Assembly (NCBI GenBank): GCA_001296005.1
Contig: LJHR01000015.1
Location: 1-64,000 of the forward strand
DNA length: 64,000 nucleotides
Direction of reading: 5' to 3'
Origin: an alpha proteobacterium AAP38
Lineage (GTDB): Bacteria; Pseudomonadota; Alphaproteobacteria; Azospirillales; Azospirillaceae
This document shows, piece after piece, positions 56,782-63,770 of the stretch. A program made the position numbers and the translations under genes. Below the pieces are notes generated by a model. It saw only the letters and a program-made list of their open reading frames with translations. It was not told the origin of the DNA and did no database searches. Within the stretch, counting starts at the first letter, position 1. Each line of letters opens with the position of its first letter.

Positions 56782-57537
56782 ATGGCACGGCTGACGGATC
56801 GCGTGGCCCTGATCACGGGGGCGGGCAACAATATCGGTCGGGCCGTGGCCCTGGCCTTTGCCCGCGAAGGGGCCGACCTGATCCTGCAATATGAGGATGA
56901 CACCCAGTCCAATGCCGTCAGCGAACTGTCGCGGGAGGTGGAGCGCCACGGTCGCCGCGTGCTGGCGCTGCGCACCGACGTGACCAATGCCGACGGCGCC
57001 TATGGGCTGGTGGAAACCGCCGTCACGGGCCTGGGCCGCGTCGATATCCTGGTCAACAATGCCGGGCTGCGGCCCGCCATCTCCTTCATCGACACCACGG
57101 CAGAACAGTTCGACATGGTGATGGCGGCCAATGTGCGCTCGGCCTTCATGATGACGCGCATGATCCTGCCGCTGATGTTCGCGCAGAATTACGGGCGGAT
57201 CGTTACCACCGTATCGGATGTCGCCTATCACGGCGCCCCCGGCTACACGCTCTATGGCGCCGCCGCCGGTGCGCTGCTGGGCTTCACGCGCAGCCTGGTC
57301 CATGATATCGGCCCACGCAACGTCACCGCCAACTGCGTGGCCCCCGGCGCTATCGATCCCAAGGCGGGGTCCGCCGTGGCCCAGGCCGGGGTGGACGCCC
57401 TGCGCCGCGCCCTGCCCAGCCAGCGCCTGGGCAGCGTCGATGATGTCACGCCCGCCTATCTGTTCCTGGCGTCCGACGATGCCCACCACATGATCGGCCA
57501 GTGCATCAGCCCCTGCGGCGGGGCCGTGATGCTGTAA
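56782..57537 (+). CDS. Short-chain dehydrogenase/reductase family protein lacking the catalytic Lys
   Basis: 251-residue Rossmann-fold protein. The NAD(P)-binding TGAGNNIG (residues 12-19), NNAG (92-95) and the catalytic Ser145 and Tyr158 are present and spaced by 13 residues as in FabG. The Lys four positions after Tyr (YxxxK) is replaced by Ala162, in LYGAAAGALLGF. Without the Lys, normal reductase chemistry is doubtful, so it may be a binding or scaffolding relic or use a different residue. ATG 56782 has GGGAG upstream. The gene lies between the GNAT gene and the convergent EPSP-synthase-like gene. Confidence 0.88.
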   Translation: MARLTDRVALITGAGNNIGRAVALAFAREGADLILQYEDDTQSNAVSELSREVERHGRRVLALRTDVTNADGAYGLVETAVTGLGRVDILVNNAGLRPAISFIDTTAEQFDMVMAANVRSAFMMTRMILPLMFAQNYGRIVTTVSDVAYHGAPGYTLYGAAAGALLGFTRSLVHDIGPRNVTANCVAPGAIDPKAGSAVAQAGVDALRRALPSQRLGSVDDVTPAYLFLASDDAHHMIGQCISPCGGAVML

Positions 57538-58155
57538 TTACGCATGGATCGGATCATCCGGCCCCGTCAGGTCCGGGTAACCCGTCACCCAGGCATTCCC
57601 GTCCTCCACATGGACCCCGGCCCCGAACCGGCGCAGCAGGTCCAGCGCCGGTTCCATCTCCGGCAGCATTGTAACACCCGTCCGCCCCGGACTGTTCAGC
57701 CCGGCCAGCAGCAGGCCCATCCCTTCCGCCGCACCCAGCCCTTCATGCAGGGCCGGCAGCGGCCATGGCGTGCCGGTGATGGCACCCGGCAGCAGGTCAG
57801 CCCGGCGCAGGGTCAGTCGCGCGCCCACCCGTTCCAGCGCCGGGCGCAGCCCCGCCAGCGACACCGACTCGGCGGCCAGAACGGCTGTGACATCATGCGC
57901 AGCCAGCGCGCCGGCCAGCAGCGGCACCGCCCCCGGTCGCGGCCCCAGATCCAGGACCCGGCCCGGTTCGCGCCATCCACCCATCCCCCTTCCCTGTATC
58001 CGCCAGGCCTCCGCCCTCTCAACCATGGCACCAAGGGCCGTCAGAGCATGCGCCAGCGCGTCCAGCCCGTCCGTGTCACGGACATGCACATGCGCGCCGC
58101 CCCGCGCCAGGGCGGCCAGGATCAGGGCCAGGGAGGGCAGGTCGATCGCAGACAT
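57538..58155 (-). CDS. EPSP-synthase-like protein, half length and degenerate
   Basis: 205-residue protein that follows the N-terminal half of 3-phosphoshikimate 1-carboxyvinyltransferase (AroA): LALILAALARGGAHVHVRDT, the counterpart of the PGDKSISHRAL region, then LDLGPRPGAVPLLAGALAAH where AroA has the GNSGTTMRL phosphate site, and GMGLLLAGLNSPGRTGV where AroA has the SAQVKSALLLAGL. Key Lys, Ser and Arg are lost and the second domain is missing. It is thus no working AroA. It may be a relic or a neofunctionalised fragment. It is divergent from the FYDLN-acid gene, a common neighbour of aroA in alphaproteobacteria, which supports the origin from aroA at this site. Confidence 0.7.
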   Translation of the reverse strand: MSAIDLPSLALILAALARGGAHVHVRDTDGLDALAHALTALGAMVERAEAWRIQGRGMGGWREPGRVLDLGPRPGAVPLLAGALAAHDVTAVLAAESVSLAGLRPALERVGARLTLRRADLLPGAITGTPWPLPALHEGLGAAEGMGLLLAGLNSPGRTGVTMLPEMEPALDLLRRFGAGVHVEDGNAWVTGYPDLTGPDDPIHA

Positions 58156-58364
58156 GATCCGGCCTTCGGTGGAGGATTTATGGGGACCGGGCATAGCATG
58201 GACGGACGGCACCGCAAAGCATGCCGGCCCCGTTTCAAAGGCCCCGCATGGCCGCACCACGCGCGAACCGTGACAGTTCCGTTTGACAGGGGCGCGAAGC
58301 CATGGCAGATGCGGCCTGAACCGCGGCGCATGTCCTGGCGCGCGTGATTGACGGAGGTATTGCC

Positions 58365-58769
58365 GTGGCCAAGGCCGAGTGGGGTATCAAGCGCATCTGC
58401 CCGAATTGCGGCGGGCGTTATTATGACATGAAGAAGGACCCGCCGACCTGCCCGTCGTGCGGTACCGTGTTCGATCCCGAAGCGCTGCTGAAGTCGCGCC
58501 GCGCCCGTCCCATGCCGGTGGAGGACACCAAGAAGGTGGTCGCCCCGCGTGACGATGAGGAAGCGTTGGATACGGAGGTCGAGGAGGAACTGGACGAGGC
58601 CGCCGATATCGCCGATGACGATGTCGATGTCGCCGACGAACTGGAAGCCGACGAGGTCGATGACGGCGTGGTCGAGGACGAGGACGTCCTGTTGGAAGAT
58701 GCCGACGAGCTGGATGACGGCGACGACATGGGCGAAGTGGTCGATGTCGAGGGTGAGGAGGAGGTCTGA
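58365..58769 (+). CDS. FYDLN acid domain protein (TIGR02300 family)
   Basis: 134-residue protein with an N-terminal zinc ribbon (CPNCG and CPSCG, residues about 12-32) around the RYYDMKKDP motif, a variant of the FYDLN motif that names the family. It is followed by a very acidic C-terminal half (runs of D and E from about residue 65). It starts with GTG 58365, preceded by GGAGG. The family is limited to Alphaproteobacteria and has no proven function. It lies 128 bases before tRNA-Ala and divergent from the EPSP-synthase-like gene. Confidence 0.9.
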   Translation: MAKAEWGIKRICPNCGGRYYDMKKDPPTCPSCGTVFDPEALLKSRRARPMPVEDTKKVVAPRDDEEALDTEVEEELDEAADIADDDVDVADELEADEVDDGVVEDEDVLLEDADELDDGDDMGEVVDVEGEEEV

Positions 58770-58897
58770 TCCTCCGCCATTTGGGCCGGCGATGTCAGAA
58801 ATCCGTCACCGGCCCGAATTTTCTGCTTGCATCCCTGCGCGAGTTTCTAGATAAACCCGCGCACGGCGCTGACGACCCAGACAGCGCCAAAAGTTTC

Positions 58898-58973
<76 letters not shown>

Positions 58974-58978
58974 AAATC

Positions 58979-59007
58979 AAAGGCCCTGCCGGAAACGGCG
59001 GGGCCTT
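58979..59007 (+). terminator. Rho-independent terminator after tRNA-Ala
   Basis: AAAGGCCCTGCCG pairs with CGGCGGGGCCTTT (one G-T), with a GAAA-type loop, followed by TTTGT. Confidence 0.85.
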
Positions 59008-59062
59008 TGTCGTTTCGGCAAATGCTTCGTTATGACGCTGAATATCAGACGCAAATTTTCAA

Positions 59063-59737
59063 TTAGCCACTCTTGGATCGAGGCCGAGGACTAATGGTCC
59101 TAGGCGTACTTGCATAATTAGGCGCAATCATAGGATAATCCTTGGGCAGACCCCACTTTTTTCTGTATTCTTCTGGAGACATGCCATAAGTATTCCACAG
59201 ATGTCTCTTGAGCATTTTGAGTTTCTCTCCGTCCTCCAGGCAAATAATATATTCTGGGGTGACGGATTCGCTGATTGGAACAGCAGGCCCATATGCTTTA
59301 TTTTTTTTTGGAAGCGCCGATTTAATATTGTCTTTTGTAGTTTTTGTTTTCGAGTACATGCGAAAAGGTTTGCTGGCAAGCTGCTTAAGCCGTGCGTGCC
59401 GCGACTCGACTCTACTGGAGGCGATATCATTTGCTCGTTCGACCTGAGTCTCCGAGGTTTGGCTATCAGGTGTTTTGGTTAACGTTGCCAACAGATGCCC
59501 ATACGCCTCTCTCTGCTCGCCAGTCGGTTCCTCTTCAAGGAAGTCGGCGACAACATCCAGCGGTTCGGTGTTGTAGAATGCCTGACGTTCGATCTCCGGG
59601 CGGTCGTGGACAGCCCGCTCAAGCGGAGCGGCAAGCGACGGGTCGCGATGAAAGACATCGCGCACGGTTTCTCTTACTGCGCGCCAATAATGCGCCTCGT
59701 GCGGATCGGTCCAGGTCACTTTCGGCTGTCGCATCAT
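59063..59737 (-). CDS. MucR/Ros-domain protein with unrelated N-terminal domain, candidate antitoxin/regulator
   Basis: 224-residue protein. Residues about 150-210 are the Ros/MucR DNA-binding domain: CLEDGEKLKMLKRHLWNTYG, then SPEEYRKKWGLPKDYPM. The zinc ligands Cys and Asp (CxxD) and the first His are kept, but the second His is replaced by Thr (RHLWNTY versus RHLRTHY). Residues about 1-85 are another domain (YWRAVRETVRDVFHRD, then FYNTEPLDVVADFLEEEPT), whose family I do not recognise. It starts one base after the stop of the DUF3990-like gene, so it is translationally coupled. The wobble positions are AT-richer than in the rest of the window. It may be the antitoxin and repressor of the pair. 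Confidence 0.7.
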   Translation of the reverse strand: MMRQPKVTWTDPHEAHYWRAVRETVRDVFHRDPSLAAPLERAVHDRPEIERQAFYNTEPLDVVADFLEEEPTGEQREAYGHLLATLTKTPDSQTSETQVERANDIASSRVESRHARLKQLASKPFRMYSKTKTTKDNIKSALPKKNKAYGPAVPISESVTPEYIICLEDGEKLKMLKRHLWNTYGMSPEEYRKKWGLPKDYPMIAPNYASTPRTISPRPRSKSG

Positions 59738-59738
59738 G

Positions 59739-60287
59739 TCATGCCTCGATCAAAGGCGATCCACGAGAAACTATGGTCGCGTTTGTCAGAATGTTCAACG
59801 CTCGCCCGGTATGCAGACTGATCTGATCCATGCTCGGCTTGGTCAGCAGTTTCGGCCACGCCCGCACAGGCCCTTGCACGACATCATAAGGGTCGGAGCG
59901 GCCATTGGCCGGGTCGGCGCCGTTTCGGCAATGATCCGTAAAGCGCAGATAGTCCTCACCCCCGTCCGGGTCGGTGAAAACAAGGTCGGCCAAAGCGGCC
60001 AAATCATTGCGCGCCACGGTGAACCGGAGTACCGCCGCGATCGCCCCGCCATCGCGCGGCGTCGCCTTCACGGTCTTTCTTATCTGCCGGATGTTCGCCC
60101 AGGCAACGGCCTGATCCAGCCGGGAGGTCAGGTAAAAGCCGGCTCCAAAATCCAGATACCGTTTTGCCGCCGGTGCGTGGACATTGGCCATCACCGAATG
60201 TGACCGGCCACCGCTAGGTACCAGGATGCTGTTCGCCGACAAAAGATCGGTTCCGTGAAATAGCATCAGGTCAGGATTGTCCCACAT
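59739..60287 (-). CDS. DUF3990-like protein, candidate ADP-ribosyltransferase-type toxin
   Basis: 182-residue protein (or 205 from ATG 60356). The first part LMLFHGTDLLSANSILV, then RYLDFGAGFYLTSRLDQAVAWA, matches the DUF3990 family: 'lyHGs', 'DFGxGFYlT' and 'QAxxWA'. Members resemble ADP-ribosyltransferases and are usually toxins with a small partner. ATG 60287 is chosen because GGGAG lies 3 bases before it and the 14 codons before that have unusual AT-rich third positions. The coupled downstream gene (59063-59737) is the likely antitoxin. Activity is not proven. Confidence 0.65.
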   Translation of the reverse strand: MWDNPDLMLFHGTDLLSANSILVPSGGRSHSVMANVHAPAAKRYLDFGAGFYLTSRLDQAVAWANIRQIRKTVKATPRDGGAIAAVLRFTVARNDLAALADLVFTDPDGGEDYLRFTDHCRNGADPANGRSDPYDVVQGPVRAWPKLLTKPSMDQISLHTGRALNILTNATIVSRGSPLIEA

Positions 60288-60358
60288 CGTCTCCCACACC
60301 ACCGTGCCGGCCCAAACAGGAACGGGACGATAACAGGCAATGATAGCTTGATCCATGA

Positions 60359-60376
60359 ATTGGTTGTCAATCCAAT
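60359..60376 (-). promoter_or_regulatory. Palindrome and TTGACA upstream of the DUF3990-like gene
   Basis: ATTGG and CCAAT arms flank TTGTCAAT on the plus strand, and on the minus strand TTGACA lies inside (60370-60365). With TATCAT 19 bases further on, it could be a promoter whose -35 box is covered by an operator, consistent with an autoregulated toxin-antitoxin operon. Moderate support only. Confidence 0.4.
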
Positions 60377-60498
60377 GGCATTATCCCCTTAAATTCCATG
60401 CAGAACAGAAGCCCAAGGGTAGCCCCCCCAATCCCCTTGCGCCCGCCCTTCCCGAAAGGGAAACTGCCCCGCGATCATAAGGACAAGCGGGGGGTATC

Positions 60499-62883
60499 TT
60501 GGCACGCAGGCGTAATGGACGGCGGTCGGGGTTCGGGATTGGCCGGGTGCTGGGCTATGGGGTGGCGGGGATCGGCGGGGTGCTGGTGCTGGCCGCCGGG
60601 GCCTTTGCGGTCAATCTGGCGGTCTCCAAACCCACGCTGGAGGGATCGCTGCCGCTGAAGGGGCTGACGGCGCCTGTCGCCATTACGCGTGATGCCGGCG
60701 GCGTGCCGACCCTGGAGGGGGCAAGCCGGGCCGATCTGGCCCGCGCGCTGGGCTTTTTGCATGCCCAGGAACGCTATTTCCAGATGGACCTGATCCGCCG
60801 GTCGGCGTCGGGGGAATTGTCGGGCCTGCTGGGTCCCATCGGGCCGGTGCTGGAGATCGACCGGGCGCGGCGCATCCATCGTCTGCGCCACCGGGCCGAA
60901 CAGGTGGTGACCAACCTGCCCGCCGATCAGAAGGCGATGATCGCCGCCTATACTGACGGGGTGAACCAGGGTCTGGCCGGCCTGACGGGCCGCCCCTTCG
61001 AATATAGCCTGCTGTTCGCATCCCCCCGGCCCTGGGTGGCGGAGGATACGATCCTGGCCGCCTATGCCATGTATCTGGATTTGCAGGATGAGGACGCGCT
61101 GACCGACCGTATCCGCGCCCAGAACCTGCAAAGGCTGGGGCCGGAAATGATGGATTTCCTCTATCCGCGCGGCACCCCGCTCGACGCGGCCATCGACGGT
61201 TCCGTCATACCGGAACCGGCCCTGCCCAGCGCCATCCCCATGCAGGGGCGCAAGGCGGCTCTGGTCGATCCCGATCCCGGCCCCACCATCGGCAGCAATG
61301 CCTGGGGCGTGGGCGGCGCGCTGACGGCGAGCGGCGCGGCCCTGGTGGCTGACGACATGCACCTGGGCATCGCCGTTCCCGGCACCTGGTACCGCGCCCG
61401 CCTGCGCATCACCGCCGGCCCTGAGGCCATGGACGCGACCGGCGTCACCCTGCCGGGCACGCCGGCCCTCGTGGCCGGCAGCAATGGCAAGGTCGCCTGG
61501 GGCTATACCAATTCCTATATCGATACCGCCGATGCCGTGATTCTGGACCCCGTGCCCGGTACACCGGGCCGGTATCAGACGCCCGACGGGCCCAAGGACC
61601 TGATCCGCACCACCGAGAAGATCTGCCCGGCCTGGGGCGACTGCCAGGATCTGGTGGTGGAGGAAAGCATCTGGGGTCCGGTGGTGGAAACCCTGCCGGA
61701 CGGCACGAAGATCGCCGTCCGCTGGACCGCGCATGAGGCCGACGGCATCAACCTGACAGGCCTGCTGGGCCTGGAACGCGCCGACAGCGTGGATGCCGCT
61801 ATCGCCATTGCCCATGCCGCGCGCCAGCCGCAGCAGAACCTTGTCGTGGGCGATACCGCCGGCAATATCGCCTGGACCATCATCGGGTCGGTGCCGGCAC
61901 GGTTCGGCATGGATGGCAGCCTTCCCGCCAGCTGGGCCGATGGCACGCGCGGCTGGAACGGCATGCTGCCGCCCGATCAGGTGCCGACCATCCGCAATCC
62001 CGACCATCACCGCATCTGGACCGCCAATGCCCGCATCGTGGGCGGCGAGGCCTATGCCAGGCTGGGCGATGGCGGCTACGATATGGGCGGACGCCAGGGG
62101 CAGATTCGTGACGGTCTGTTCGCGCGCGACCGTTTCACCCCCGCCGACATGCTGTCCATCCAGCTGGATGACCGCGCCCTGGTTCTGTCCTTCTGGCAGG
62201 AGCAGATGCTGGCCGCCCTGAATGCCCGACAGGGTGACGCGCGGCTGGCCTCCCTGACGGGACCGGTGCGCGACTGGGGTGCACGGGCGGCGGTGGACTC
62301 TGTCGGCTACCGTCTGGTCCGCGCCTTCCGCCTCGCCTTCTCTCAAAAACTGTACAGCGCCTATCTGGGGCTCGACGGCACGCCACCGCGCAACCGCACC
62401 ACCGCCCAGCAGGAAGGCCCCCTGCGCCGCCTGCTGACCGAAAAGCCCGAAGCCCTGGTACCGCCCGGATACAAGGATTGGGAGGCGCTGATCGATGCCG
62501 CCCTGGCCGAGGTCGCCGATCAGGTGGACAAGGCAGAGGGGGTTTCCGCCTTCACCTGGGGTGCCCGCAATGTCGCGGAGGTGCGCCACCCCCTCACCCG
62601 CATCCTGCCGCCCGTCGGCTGGCTGACCGATCCGCCCGAGCAAGGCCTGCCGGGCGACAGCATGATGCCGCGCGTGCAGGGGCCGGGCTTTGGCGCCAGC
62701 CAGCGCTTCGCCGTGTCGCCGGGGCGCGAGGGCGAAGGCTATTTCCACATGCCCGGCAGCCAGAGCGGCCACCCGCTGTCGCCCTATTACCTGACCGGTC
62801 ATCAGGACTGGGCGGAGGGCAAGCCGACCCCGTTTCTGCCGGGTGCCGCACGCTGGGTCCTGACCCTGCAGCCGGGCGCATGA
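60499..62883 (+). CDS. Penicillin acylase family protein
   Basis: Ntn-hydrolase of 794 residues, predicted to be exported and cut into alpha and beta chains. One transmembrane or signal segment spans about residues 18-38. The nucleophile after self-cleavage is Ser266 in PTIGSNAWGVGG. The proximal landmarks GGVPTLEGASRADLARALGF and AQERYFQMDLIRR are typical. Members act on acyl-homoserine lactones, penicillins or other amides, so the substrate is uncertain. The start is TTG 60499, with a purine run AGCGGGGGG just upstream. It ends inside the operator array of the next cassette (palindrome 62883-62902). Confidence 0.9.
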   Translation: MARRRNGRRSGFGIGRVLGYGVAGIGGVLVLAAGAFAVNLAVSKPTLEGSLPLKGLTAPVAITRDAGGVPTLEGASRADLARALGFLHAQERYFQMDLIRRSASGELSGLLGPIGPVLEIDRARRIHRLRHRAEQVVTNLPADQKAMIAAYTDGVNQGLAGLTGRPFEYSLLFASPRPWVAEDTILAAYAMYLDLQDEDALTDRIRAQNLQRLGPEMMDFLYPRGTPLDAAIDGSVIPEPALPSAIPMQGRKAALVDPDPGPTIGSNAWGVGGALTASGAALVADDMHLGIAVPGTWYRARLRITAGPEAMDATGVTLPGTPALVAGSNGKVAWGYTNSYIDTADAVILDPVPGTPGRYQTPDGPKDLIRTTEKICPAWGDCQDLVVEESIWGPVVETLPDGTKIAVRWTAHEADGINLTGLLGLERADSVDAAIAIAHAARQPQQNLVVGDTAGNIAWTIIGSVPARFGMDGSLPASWADGTRGWNGMLPPDQVPTIRNPDHHRIWTANARIVGGEAYARLGDGGYDMGGRQGQIRDGLFARDRFTPADMLSIQLDDRALVLSFWQEQMLAALNARQGDARLASLTGPVRDWGARAAVDSVGYRLVRAFRLAFSQKLYSAYLGLDGTPPRNRTTAQQEGPLRRLLTEKPEALVPPGYKDWEALIDAALAEVADQVDKAEGVSAFTWGARNVAEVRHPLTRILPPVGWLTDPPEQGLPGDSMMPRVQGPGFGASQRFAVSPGREGEGYFHMPGSQSGHPLSPYYLTGHQDWAEGKPTPFLPGAARWVLTLQPGA

Positions 62884-62970
62884 TGGAAAGTTCACTTTCC
62901 ATGTAAAGCACCCTTGACAGGCCAATTTCCCTCCGTCATATGGAAAGCACGCTTTACATATGACGGAGGG
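62883..62970 (+). promoter_or_regulatory. Operator array and promoter of the membrane protein / XRE cassette
   Basis: Two palindromes and an extra half-site are seen. ATGGAAAGT-TC-ACTTTCCAT (62883-62902) is perfect. CCCTCCGTCATATGGAAAGC-AC-GCTTTACATATGACGGAGGG (62929-62970) has one mismatch in 20 bp, and ATGTAAAGC lies at 62901-62909. The common half-site is ATGKAAAGC. The promoter is TTGACA (62914-62919), 17 bases, then CATATG (62937-62942). The second palindrome covers the -10 box and the Shine-Dalgarno GGAGGG. The first overlaps the acylase stop codon. Confidence 0.75.
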
Positions 62971-62974
62971 AATC

Positions 62975-63355
62975 ATGACCAACGCACGACGCTATGTGTT
63001 TGAATTGCTGGCCAGCATCACGGCCTATGCCATCGTTCTGATCGGGGTGAACAAGGCGGCGCAATGGGGCTGGGTGCCGGACGCATTGTCGGTTCCCGTC
63101 GCCTTGCTGCCCATGCTGCCGGGGGTGGCAACGGTCTGGGTGATCATGCGCTATATCCGCCGCCTGGATGAGATGCAGCGCCGCATGCAGTTCGAGGGAC
63201 TGGCCTTCGGCTTTGCCATGACGGCGCTGATCACCTTCTCCTACGGCTTCCTGGAGGGTCAGGGCTGGCCGAAACTGTCGATGTTCACGGTGCTGCCGCT
63301 GATGCATGTGATGTGGGTTCTGGGCTATGTCCTGGCCTGCCGCCGCTATCGCTGA
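62975..63355 (+). CDS. Hypothetical integral membrane protein
   Basis: 126-residue protein with four predicted transmembrane helices (about 10-27, 37-56, 70-89 and 98-117). The polar loop YIRRLDEMQRRMQFEG links the second and third helix. ATG 62975 is chosen because GGAGGG lies 5 bases upstream; an ATG at 62960 is in frame but inside the operator palindrome. It is followed at 63368 by a short XRE regulator, a pairing seen in several bacteria where the regulator controls both. No function is known for the membrane protein. Confidence 0.85.
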   Translation: MTNARRYVFELLASITAYAIVLIGVNKAAQWGWVPDALSVPVALLPMLPGVATVWVIMRYIRRLDEMQRRMQFEGLAFGFAMTALITFSYGFLEGQGWPKLSMFTVLPLMHVMWVLGYVLACRRYR

Positions 63356-63367
63356 AGGGGGCCGGAC

Positions 63368-63559
63368 ATGAAGAACCGATTGAAGGATCTGCGCGCCGAA
63401 CGCGGCTGGTCCCAGGGGGATCTGGCGGACAAGCTGGCCGTATCGCGCCAGACGGTGAACGCCCTGGAAAATGGCCGCTATGACCCCAGCCTGCCCCTGG
63501 CCTTCGCCATCGCCCGCCTGTTTGAACAGCCCATTGAGGCGATCTTCCAGGAGGATTGA
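63368..63559 (+). CDS. Short XRE-family transcriptional regulator (HTH only)
   Basis: 63-residue protein that is nearly a pure helix-turn-helix (MKNRLKDLRAERGWSQGDLA, then VSRQTVNALENGRYDPSLPL). It resembles the YozG/YgzD group of regulators. It lies 12 bases downstream of the membrane protein gene and almost certainly shares its transcript. The operator array at 62883-62970 likely binds this protein, making the cassette self-regulated. It is followed directly by a strong hairpin and intergenic element copy D. Confidence 0.9.
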   Translation: MKNRLKDLRAERGWSQGDLADKLAVSRQTVNALENGRYDPSLPLAFAIARLFEQPIEAIFQED

Positions 63560-63560
63560 T

Positions 63561-63677
63561 ACCAAATCCCGATGAGTAGAACTCATCGGGATTTGGTTCG
63601 GCGGCGACTGCCGCCGCGCGGCCCATGCCGCGTGAGCCAAGCCGCCGGATGGCGGCGCCCGGCGCCTGAGGGAAAAC
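63561..63677 (+). repeat. Covarying-hairpin intergenic element, copy D
   Basis: It begins two bases after the XRE stop with a perfect 16-bp hairpin (ACCAAATCCCGATGAG / CTCATCGGGATTTGGT, loop TAGAA). It continues with CGGCGG-CGACTG-CCGCCG, a CGCGGC/GCCGCG hairpin, linker GTGAGCCAAG, GCCGCC-GGAT-GGCGGC and tail GGCGCCTGAGGGAAAAC. The first hairpin may serve as a terminator. Confidence 0.9.
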
Positions 63678-63687
63678 ATCACACACA

Positions 63688-63717
63688 AAAGCCCCGGCGG
63701 TGATCCGCCGGGGCCTT
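63688..63717 (-). terminator. Rho-independent terminator of the gene at the right edge
   Basis: AAGGCCCCGGCGGATC pairs with the matching GATCCGCCGGGGCTT; on the minus strand it is followed by TTTTGTGTG, so it serves the minus-strand gene ending at 63771. Confidence 0.8.
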
Positions 63718-63770
63718 CGTGCGTTCGGGACGTCGGGGTGGGGCGCATTTTCCCAACGCCCTGCCCGCCT

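Noticed and set aside
60475-62982. 835-codon minus-strand ORF opposite the penicillin acylase
   Set aside because: Antisense shadow of a clear Ntn-hydrolase gene.
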